NCBI GenBank assembly: GCA_016720635.1
Contig: JADKKF010000009.1
Span: forward strand, 62,001-126,000
Reading direction: 5' to 3'
From: Saprospiraceae bacterium
Lineage (GTDB): Bacteria; Bacteroidota; Bacteroidia; Chitinophagales; Saprospiraceae
Length of the DNA stretch: 64,000 nt
In this document: piece by piece, positions 53,190-61,429 of the stretch
Numbering within the stretch: position 1 is the stretch's first letter
How the letters are laid out: the number at the start of each line of letters is the position of its first letter
The notes under the pieces: model-generated
What the model saw: the letters and a program-made list of their open reading frames with translations, nothing else
Databases searched by the model: none
Told to the model about the DNA's origin: nothing
Translations under genes and position numbers: made by a program

Positions 53190-54268
53190 TCAACATTAGG
53201 AACTTTTATATTAAAGTCCTTGACTAACAAGGTTTTATGTTCACTCGACTGGGTCAATATATGATTGATCAAAAACTGTGCTGTACTGCTATTCAATTGG
53301 AATTCGTCGATTGTGGTAGAAAGAACAATCTGTTGGTTTACAAGCGAGTACTTGAGAAAATTGGATTCATAATTTTTTTGCAACATAAACTTATAAATCT
53401 CAAAAATGCCATCTTGGGGCAGTTCTCCTAGGTAGGATTTGGCTTGGAGCGAGCGTTCATCAGCCGACAACACAAGGTGTAAAGTAGCTGACCCATGGAC
53501 AAGCTCCCAGGCATTGGAACCAATGCGGCAAAGGGGTACATCCAAACCGATTTCTGTCAACAATTCTTCGACGATGAGTTGAAGGCCTTGTGGCTTGTAA
53601 GGTGGCAAATCGCTGGGCAGCGTTATCGTCGCGCCACAGTTGGGACAAAATCTACCCGTTGGATCCTTTTGAAATATAATCTTCGTGCAGGAATTGCATC
53701 TAGCTGCATTTTCATTTTTTTCGACTTGATAACCATGGAGGCTATCGACTAAAATAGAGCTGGGCAGTGCAAAGCCTATATTGTCGCTATTTTGGATGAT
53801 AAAGGTATTTACACCGACGATATGTCCGTGTTTATTGATCAAAGGTCCACCGCTGTTGCCTGGATTGAGGGCTGCGTCATGCTGTAAATAAGGGACATTG
53901 TGCAAATAGTTGGCCGCGTTAGAAATAATGCCTTGTGTAGTGGTAAACTTCAATCCAAACGGGTGTCCCATGGCGATTACTTCTTCACCAATTTTGATTT
54001 TATCATCAAATAATGTGGTCGAACTCTCAAAAGAAAGCGGTACAGAAGGCTTGATGAATGCTAGATCATACTTCGTGTCAAGATAGATGACTTTGCCCAA
54101 TTGCTTGGGGATGGAGTCACCTTTGAATACAACAAATGGATGGTTTTGCATGACATGAAAATTGGTAACCACTACTCCGAAATCAGGCAAATAGAAACCA
54201 GTACCCGTGGAGGACGGCGTAGCTATCTGTACTATTAATTTCTTGTTCGATTCAATGATATTGTGCAT
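53186..54268 (-). CDS. Cytosolic trypsin-like protease with zinc ribbon and YbjN-like C-terminal domain
   Basis: The 360-residue protein has no signal peptide or membrane segment. Residues 10-175 are an HtrA-type trypsin fold with the full triad: His38 (TNFHV), Asp68 (YDLAFI) and Ser139 (GNSGGP). A zinc ribbon follows with CxxC pairs at 191/194 and 208/211. The last 130 residues (GLQLIVEELLTEIGLDVPLCRIG, quoted as GLQLIVEELLTEIG and DVPLCRIG, then YEIYKFMLQKN-like helices and strands) resemble the YbjN/type III chaperone-like fold. There is no PDZ domain. The substrate is unknown. The gene follows an unknown 445-residue protein by 24 bases, so they likely form a pair. Confidence 0.82.
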   Translation of the reverse strand: MHNIIESNKKLIVQIATPSSTGTGFYLPDFGVVVTNFHVMQNHPFVVFKGDSIPKQLGKVIYLDTKYDLAFIKPSVPLSFESSTTLFDDKIKIGEEVIAMGHPFGLKFTTTQGIISNAANYLHNVPYLQHDAALNPGNSGGPLINKHGHIVGVNTFIIQNSDNIGFALPSSILVDSLHGYQVEKNENAARCNSCTKIIFQKDPTGRFCPNCGATITLPSDLPPYKPQGLQLIVEELLTEIGLDVPLCRIGSNAWELVHGSATLHLVLSADERSLQAKSYLGELPQDGIFEIYKFMLQKNYESNFLKYSLVNQQIVLSTTIDEFQLNSSTAQFLINHILTQSSEHKTLLVKDFNIKVPNVD

Positions 54269-54292
54269 AACTAGATAGTAGCCATAAAGTGA

Positions 54293-55630
54293 TCAAATGG
54301 TCATCGTCAAAATTCTGTCCACGTATTGCCTTGAAAAACCAAAACTATCTTCAAAACGAATCGGATTCGGATTGATATGTAAATTTGGGAATGATTTTTT
54401 GTATTTATCTTGTATTCGAATCACAGCTTTTTTGAAAATCTTAGGGTCGAATCCTGTTGGTTTAATAAAAATATCGTGGGTCTCGCCCAGCGATGAAAAA
54501 TAGTTGGGATTTAAGTTCTTGATATAAAGACGCATTAACTCAACTATTGGCTTAGGCATCGCGTGGTTGAATAGATGAAATGAAATCGTGTAAGAAAGGC
54601 CCATGGTAGCCAATTCGGTATGCCCTATCGAATACAAATGTTCGATATGCGGCAGCTCTGCATGGATATTATCCTTGACCAATTGGAAGGGACCCGGCGT
54701 AGGCAGACCAAAAGTATGGATCGAATGATAGGACTCATAGTAAAAATCCGTAGCAGAGAAATCCAAAAGCTCGGTTATTAAGTTGAAAGCTAAATTGTTC
54801 GTCTGGGGCAATGCTTCTGCCGTCGTCGTGTGGTATCGCGTATGGATGGTCTCGAACACTTCAGCTACATGTCCTTCGGGTTGAATGAGGTAATCGAGCG
54901 TATAAGCTGTGTTGAGAAAGAGATAAGCCCCAAGTTTTGGATACTGGTCTATGGCCATTTCATGCTTGTGATAGAGGGCTATGGTCTGTTTTAAAATTGC
55001 TTGAAAGTGTTGGAATTTAATTTGGCTAATTTCTGGGCTGTAATATGCTTTGAGATCGTGTTCAATGATTTGAAGATTTTTGAATAAATGCCGCATTTGA
55101 TCGTCCATCCGATCGCTAACGCAAGCAAGCTCTTTGAGCCCGAAATATAGCTTGTAGGGGTTGGCATCAATGGCGTTGGTGTCAAATTTTAGCGAAATGC
55201 GATTATTGGGCTTTACCGCATACTTTGAATACTGAAGGTTGTTATTTTCTTCAAGCAGCCTCCTCAGCAGTCCTATGGAATACTGCTCATTGTACGCAAG
55301 TTCTACCTCTGCTTCCAGATGTTCGGTGTCACATATACCTAGCAATTTTTTGGAACCTTGATAAATGGTAAATTCAATGGACTTTTTACCGTCAGTTTCT
55401 AACGGCGTATAAGAAATATTGGTCGGTTCATCTAAATTTTTCAAGTATTCAAAAAAATAGGTGAAACTCGCTATGGGGTCTGCATGATTGAATCTTTCGA
55501 TGGCATGCTCCCACATTTGTTTTTGCTCTTGGGGCTTGTATGAATCAGAAAACCTGCCAACGTTAATCTCAGTAATGGGAATAGGAGGCTTGGTTGCAAA
55601 AAAATCCTTAAAAATATCCAAGATAAACAT
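54293..55630 (-). CDS. Unknown protein, operon partner of the trypsin-like protease
   Basis: I do not recognise this 445-residue protein. It lacks a signal peptide and transmembrane segments. Residues 1-150 have mixed helices and strands (YTPLETDGKKSIEFTIYQG...), and residues 160-440 are mostly helical with AYYSPEISQIKFQHFQAIL, LNTAYTLDYLIQPEGHVAEV and SYTISFHLFNHAMPKPIVEL (each quoted in part). The first half could also be a chaperone-like fold similar to the end of the neighbouring protease, but this is only an impression. The tight 24-base spacing and shared strand suggest a two-gene unit. It is transcribed first. Confidence 0.7.
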   Translation of the reverse strand: MFILDIFKDFFATKPPIPITEINVGRFSDSYKPQEQKQMWEHAIERFNHADPIASFTYFFEYLKNLDEPTNISYTPLETDGKKSIEFTIYQGSKKLLGICDTEHLEAEVELAYNEQYSIGLLRRLLEENNNLQYSKYAVKPNNRISLKFDTNAIDANPYKLYFGLKELACVSDRMDDQMRHLFKNLQIIEHDLKAYYSPEISQIKFQHFQAILKQTIALYHKHEMAIDQYPKLGAYLFLNTAYTLDYLIQPEGHVAEVFETIHTRYHTTTAEALPQTNNLAFNLITELLDFSATDFYYESYHSIHTFGLPTPGPFQLVKDNIHAELPHIEHLYSIGHTELATMGLSYTISFHLFNHAMPKPIVELMRLYIKNLNPNYFSSLGETHDIFIKPTGFDPKIFKKAVIRIQDKYKKSFPNLHINPNPIRFEDSFGFSRQYVDRILTMTI

Positions 55631-55777
55631 AGCTAAGCAGCAGCCAAAGAATCAAATAATAAAGCGAAGATATCGGAAATTGCGCTATAAATCGAAGATG
55701 TGGCGAGATAATTAAAAAAAAAGAAAGATTAAATTGCATATAATTGCCATCAAATATGAATAATCACTATATGTTTG

Positions 55778-55785
55778 TACCTTTG
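55778..55785 (+). promoter_or_regulatory. Promoter -7 box of the DUF6427-like gene
   Basis: TACCTTTG matches TAnnTTTG exactly and is 18 bases before the ATG at 55804. No clear -33 element was found. The divergent unknown gene starts at 55630. Confidence 0.45.
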
Positions 55786-55803
55786 ATTTAATAATGATTT
55801 TGA

Positions 55804-56781
55804 ATGTTAGAGATATTTAGGCGGAATCACTTTGTAAACAGTTTTTTACTGCTTTTCTATATAATAGTACTTAGGGTATCGTTTTTGATGTCTGAGCCTA
55901 GAGCTGACTCTCTACCCGATATAGGTCTTTTTACGCATCACTTGAATGGATTTTTTAGTGCCAATGCTGCCGCTAATTTTATCTTCGGAACTTTGATACT
56001 CTTTTTTCAGGCAGTATATCTAAATCGGATTGTTATAAAAAATCAAATAACCAAGGACAACTCTATGTTGCCTGGTGTCTTTTATGTGCTTTTGCACTGT
56101 AGTTTTCCTGTATTTTTACAGACTAATGGAGCCTTATTGGCTTGCACATTTTTGATATTTGCGATTGAAAATATATTCAAGTCATATAGATTGGATAGTG
56201 CTGCCGACTATATATTTAATACTGGATTTTGGATCAGCTTGGCCTCGATGTTTTATTTTCCGATCATTTATCTACAAATATTTGCAGGAATCTCCTTGAT
56301 TTCAATCAAATCCATGAGATGGCGAGATCGACTCCAGTTATTGATAGGGGCAGGAACTCCCATATTCTTGGTGTTTACGATTTATTATTTTTTTAATCTT
56401 GAATCGATTTTTTATCAAGAGTACTGGAAGAGTCATTTGGGCTATATATTACCGCCCTACCCTACTACTTGGAATAATATCATTATAGGTGTCTTTGTAG
56501 GATTTTTCATAGCGGTATGCTTGATGATGTATGGCAGTATAACATCCAAGTCTGGGATCCATGTCAAGAAAAAAATCGAAATATTGTATTGGTATATCCT
56601 GTTTTGTACCCTAATAACTCCGCTCCAACCCAAATTTCCCATCCAAGGCTTGCTCTTATACAATCCAGCACTAGGCATCTTTTTGGCGATTATCTTCCTA
56701 AATATCAAGAGCAAACAAATAGCCGAAATCCTTCATCTGGTGCTTTTGCTCCTTGTTTTGATTTCACAGTTTTACTTTTGA
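55804..56781 (+). CDS. Multi-pass membrane protein, DUF6427-like
   Basis: The 325-residue protein is hydrophobic with about nine or ten transmembrane helices. It starts MLEIFRRNHFVNSFLLLFYI and has the block PRADSLPDIGLFTHHLNGF early on and a loop LGYILPPYPTTWNN near residue 220. This matches my memory of the DUF6427 family, which is restricted to Bacteroidota and has no known function. A transport or lipid-related role is possible but not shown. It is followed after 130 bases by the large kinase gene. Confidence 0.65.
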   Translation: MLEIFRRNHFVNSFLLLFYIIVLRVSFLMSEPRADSLPDIGLFTHHLNGFFSANAAANFIFGTLILFFQAVYLNRIVIKNQITKDNSMLPGVFYVLLHCSFPVFLQTNGALLACTFLIFAIENIFKSYRLDSAADYIFNTGFWISLASMFYFPIIYLQIFAGISLISIKSMRWRDRLQLLIGAGTPIFLVFTIYYFFNLESIFYQEYWKSHLGYILPPYPTTWNNIIIGVFVGFFIAVCLMMYGSITSKSGIHVKKKIEILYWYILFCTLITPLQPKFPIQGLLLYNPALGIFLAIIFLNIKSKQIAEILHLVLLLLVLISQFYF

Positions 56782-56826
56782 TTGAATAAATTTTGAATTT
56801 TCTTACATATTATAAAAATATTTAAT

Positions 56827-56834
56827 TAATTTTG
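56827..56834 (+). promoter_or_regulatory. Possible -7 box of the NtrY-like kinase gene
   Basis: TAATTTTG matches TAnnTTTG and lies 77 bases before the ATG at 56912. A TTG at the proper -33 distance was not found. Confidence 0.35.
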
Positions 56835-56911
56835 CGTTGATATATAAGCACTTACGCTTAGATATTCGATTGGGTCTTGAGATTAATTTTTAGAAAACTA
56901 TACATTCGATC

Positions 56912-59900
56912 ATGTTAGCAACTTGGTCTTCCCTTGACAAAACTTTAAGGAACTATATAAAGTTGCTCCTGTTGGTCATAGCCTGCATGGGATTCTTGAT
57001 CAATCATATTTGGAAGCAACATCCACAGCAAGTATGTCAAATCAATCTCCAAAAAAAACTGGATAATGCACAGCGCGCCAAGGTTAGATTTTTTGATAAA
57101 TTATCCAAAAAGGATCAAAGCCTAACTGATTTTATTAAGACAGAGGGATACCAGTATTTTGATCAAAATGGCGTAAGCATAAGCAGCTATCGTGGCTCAA
57201 AACTCATGTACTGGAACAATACTGCGCTCGATTATGATTGGATGGCCGCGCAAATGGGCTCACAGGACATCAAGTTAATGCATTACAATGAGATGAATAT
57301 CCTCGTAGAGAGGAATATTTGGAAAGATGAGACGCTATATTTGTACTTCATCATTGAGGATAACAAAAAGAATATCCACTCACTCATCGATCAGTGGTGG
57401 TTTCCACAGACGATCAAATACTCAAAATTCACCCAAAACGAAGCTGGGCTACAATTTGGAGATTTCACGCTTGGAAGATTGGTCGATACTACCCCCGGCG
57501 AAACCGTTGTGTATCAGGGGTGGCAATTAGCGTTTTTAACCGTATTGTTGGGGATTTTCGGTATCATAGTTTACTTGATTTCATTAAAAATCCTCCAGAA
57601 ATTTAATCCAATCTATGGTATCTGTTTTCTCTTAATCGGCCTTTGCCTCATAAAAGCCATCTTGGATATCTCTCAGGTGTGGACCTGGCTCGATATAAGT
57701 GGGCTGAATCCTGAAGGGGGAGCAGACCTATCGCTCCTGGGACAAACCTTGATGATTGTATTCATCTTCTTGGTTGTTCTGTATTTTTTCCACAAATATC
57801 TTCCCATAGATACTTTTAATATTGAAAATAAATACCTAAAGGTTAGCATCGCCATTGCGAATTATTTCAGCCTGATGATGGGGATACTGATGTTGGCACA
57901 GTTTTGCAAAATCGTCATATTGGACTCAAAGCTGGGCTTGAATTTGCTCAATGTATTCGAGTTTAGGTTGGTCGATCACGCATATATATTGGCGTTGATG
58001 GGCCTATTTTGCTCTTTCTTCTTATTGACGAATAGGGTATATGAGACGGTGAACAAACTGTCTCTGCCACTTGGATGGCGTATGGTAGGAATCGTTTCGG
58101 CAATTTTGATAGCATTGCCCTTTTTTCATTTTGGTCAATTGAATATTTCACTATTCATATTGGTTTTGGTATCCATTATTTATTTGGTCCTATTTGACAT
58201 CTTTGTAGAATCAGACAAGTACCAATTCTCTTGGCTTTTGATATGGCTTGGAATTTCATCATTTCTAGGCACCAGTCTGATGTACAAGTATTTTTTGGAT
58301 GCAGATGGAGTTAAAAAAGTTGATTATATCAAACATATAAATCATGATTTTGATCCGAAACTATTGACCATTTTTCAACAAACCATACAAGCACAACGCA
58401 CGAATGAACCGACTGAACAAGGATGGATCGATCTGCTTTGGGACAATTCTTATATTTTATCCAATTATGAAAAGAAAAATTAACCCTCAAAAGGGTTTCG
58501 GCTCAAGATTTGAGCGCATATTCTAGCCAAGCTAAGGACTTTGATTTAGGCAGCCTCAATTGGGTAAATATGGGTGGTCAATGGTACGAACACCGATTCA
58601 GGGCGGTCGTCGGGCAAAATAATGATGGTTCATACAATTTGTTAGAAGCCACTATAAAACCTCAAAAAATAATTCAAAAAAAGGTGGAGGCCATGCTGGA
58701 TCTCAATATTTTAGATCAATACCAAGTGGCCCTTTTCGATAAAAATCAATTGGTTTTCAAAACTTCTAAAAACTTGCCTTTTGAAAATTTTATACAGAAT
58801 AAAAATGGTGAAAAAATAAAAGCTGGCAGACAAATTTTTGAAGTTTTCGAATACACAAAAGACAAAAAAATAATCCTTTCTGAACCTTCCATCGGCTTGT
58901 ACAGTGCCATCACTTTGTGCTCATATCTCTTTTTGATCCTCTTGAGTATTATACTTATTATAGGCATCTTCAATGCCAAATGGCATTGGATTCGACTTCC
59001 CATAAAGTTCAATATTTCTAGCAATATTTCCCTTTTACACAAGATCCAATATTCGGTATTATCGATCATAGTATTGACTTTTTTGGTGATTGGATTCGCC
59101 AGTTATTTTTTACAAAAAAGCTCCCTACAATCCACTAAAAACATTGATTCGCAAATCATCAGCAATGCCTGGCAAGCTTATTCTGAAAACCTTTCACCCA
59201 ATCTAGACTCCAGCATAGATATTCTAAAGCAATTTTACAAAAAATCTACCGGGATAGATTTCAAATTGTATGAAGCAAGTGGAAAGGCCATCCTTTTAGA
59301 GCAAAACGCCTCAGACGAAGATTCATGGATGGATTATAGCAAATACAGATCCATGCAAGAATCGGAATCCGTACCCAATTATATCGCACTATTGGATAAA
59401 GGCAAAACTATCGGATATTCGTGTATGGTCAAATCCAATTATGAATCGGTCAACAGCGACAATCTTTTGACATTTAAAAATGCTTTGCTCAATCTTTTCG
59501 TATTCATCATCCTCATTTCTTCTTTCATATCTACGGCAGTAGCCTCCTATGTCACCAAACCCATTATCTCCTTAGGACAAAGGCTTAAAAACTTTAAAAC
59601 TGGGAAAGAAAAACCAATTGATGGAATGGAAAAATTCGGATGAAATCGGAATCTTGGTAAGTAGATACAACGAGCTAACCGAAAAACTCGAAGAAAGCGC
59701 AGTCCTCCTAGCCCAAAACGAGCGTGAAAATGCTTGGCGAGAAATGGCCAAACAGGTAGCTCACGAGATCAAAAATCCACTGACGCCCATGAAGTTAAGC
59801 ATTCAACATCTTGAATACACCACTTCCCGGGCTAATCCAAGCGAAATATGCCAATTGGTCAAAAGAGCCAGTCAAACACTAATCGAACAAATAGATAGTT

Positions 59901-60436
59901 TGAATAAGATAGCGACTGAATTCTCGACCTTCGCCCAAATGCCCAAAGGCACAGCGGAGAAAATCAATATGAACGAACTCGTCACAAATGTCCACGATCT
60001 ATTCAGAAAGCGAGACGACATCGATTTTTATCTGAATATTCCTATCGACGACATCGATGTTTTTGCGGATAGAGGTCATATTTTAAGGGTATTGAATAAT
60101 CTATTGAAAAATGCAATGCAGGCCATCCCTGAAGATCGCAAGGGAAAAATCGAAATCAGCCTTTATAAGCAATCGAATAAATCCATCGTTTGCGTCAAAG
60201 ACAATGGTATGGGTATCTCCGACGAGATGCGCGAAAAGGTTTTTTATCCCAATTTTACCACCAAAAGCAGTGGTACGGGATTGGGCTTGGCCATCTCTAG
60301 GGATATAGCAGAGTCACTGGGCGGTAGCCTTTATTTCAAAACAAAAAAAGACGAAGGAACAGCCTTTTACTTTGAATTGCCTAGTCATTATAAAGTCGTG
60401 GAAGAAGAAGTAATGCCGCGGGATTATACCGCTTGA
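56912..60436 (+). CDS. Large NtrY-like multi-TM sensor histidine kinase with two frameshifts
   Basis: Three consecutive frames (to 58483, 58510-59643 and 59618-60436) make one gene. Adding an A to the run of five near 58478 joins NYEKK to LTLKRVSAQDLSAYSS, and removing a G at 59623-59624 joins KEKPID to EWKNSDEIG, giving 1174 residues. Order: TM helix (13-31), extracytoplasmic domain (about 35-190), nine or so TM helices (about 200-460), a second sensor region, two further TM helices around another extracytoplasmic part, HAMP (YVTKPIISLGQRL), and a kinase core with KQVAHEIKNPLTPMKLS (His), NNLLKNAMQAIP, DNGMGI and GTGLGLAI. The KNPLTPMK motif is typical of NtrY-like kinases. No partner regulator is adjacent. 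Confidence 0.88.
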
Positions 60437-61425
60437 ATTTTCAGAAAAAGCTCCTTGCAAAGCTGAGCTTCCGATACGTGATTGTTATTTACTCCTTTGG
60501 ATCGCACGTCGTATTCTCGAAGTATGTGGAATATATACATCAATTTGCTGACGTTCCATCGATTGGCTGCCGCTTGATAGTCTTTTATAAAAAATGGATT
60601 GACGCCCAAAACTTTGGCTTTGGTGGCATTGTCAGAATTGGCCACTTCGTGGTATAGATAGGTTTTCATGAAATAAGAATACATCGTGGAGATCGTCATG
60701 ACCAAGGGATTTTTTTTGATATTGGCTTCGAAGTATTGGACGATGCGATTGATCAAAACCGCATCTCTTTTGACCAAGGCTTTTTGGAGTTCGAAAACAT
60801 TGAAATCCTTGTTTATCCCTATATATTTTTCGATATGAAACTTATCTATCATCGTGCCTTTTGGCAATATCAAGCACAATTTGTCCAATTCATTGGAAAT
60901 ATTCGACAGTTCAGCTCCTAGGTGATTGCCCGTCAGCAATGCAGCACCCGTGGAGATCGAATAGCCCTTTTGAGCCAAATAACTGGATATCCAAGTGGGT
61001 ACCTTGTCTTCATATATTTTTTTGGAAACAAAATCCACGGCCTTGGGACTCATATTTTTGTAAAACCCTAGCCGAGAATCAAATTTTTTATACTTAAAAC
61101 AAACTACAAATACCGATGTCGGATATGGAGCTTTTACATAAGCTACCAGTTGATCCCATTCTTTGAAATCCTGCGCCTCTCGCAATACCACCAATTGTCG
61201 CTCAGACATCATAGGAGCTCTTTTGAGCGCTTCTAATACTTGTTGGCTATTGGTATCCTTCGCATAGAAAATCGTTTGATTAAAGGCCTTTTCTGCCTCT
61301 GTAAGGACATTTTCTTCGAGCAGATGCTCAACTTGATCTATAAAAAAGGGTTCTTCCCCATGAAGCAGGTATATTGGCTTTATTTTTTTACCTAGAATTT
61401 CCTTTTTTAGGGTTTCAAATTCCAT
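60424..61425 (-). CDS. holA: DNA polymerase III delta subunit
   Basis: The 333-residue protein follows the HolA pattern: an N-terminal AAA-like start PIYLLHGEEPFFIDQVEHLL (in parts PIYLLHGEEPFF and IDQVEHLL), LKRAPMMSERQLVVLREAQ, a long helical middle with LTGNHLGAELSNISNELDKL, DFNVFELQKAL and a C-terminal collar domain. Delta opens the sliding clamp as part of the clamp loader. The match is good although HolA is poorly conserved. It is convergent with the kinase gene, overlapping its end by 13 bases, and follows the PorW/SprE-like gene by four bases. Confidence 0.88.
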   Translation of the reverse strand: MEFETLKKEILGKKIKPIYLLHGEEPFFIDQVEHLLEENVLTEAEKAFNQTIFYAKDTNSQQVLEALKRAPMMSERQLVVLREAQDFKEWDQLVAYVKAPYPTSVFVVCFKYKKFDSRLGFYKNMSPKAVDFVSKKIYEDKVPTWISSYLAQKGYSISTGAALLTGNHLGAELSNISNELDKLCLILPKGTMIDKFHIEKYIGINKDFNVFELQKALVKRDAVLINRIVQYFEANIKKNPLVMTISTMYSYFMKTYLYHEVANSDNATKAKVLGVNPFFIKDYQAAANRWNVSKLMYIFHILREYDVRSKGVNNNHVSEAQLCKELFLKIQAV

Positions 61426-61429
61426 CCCT

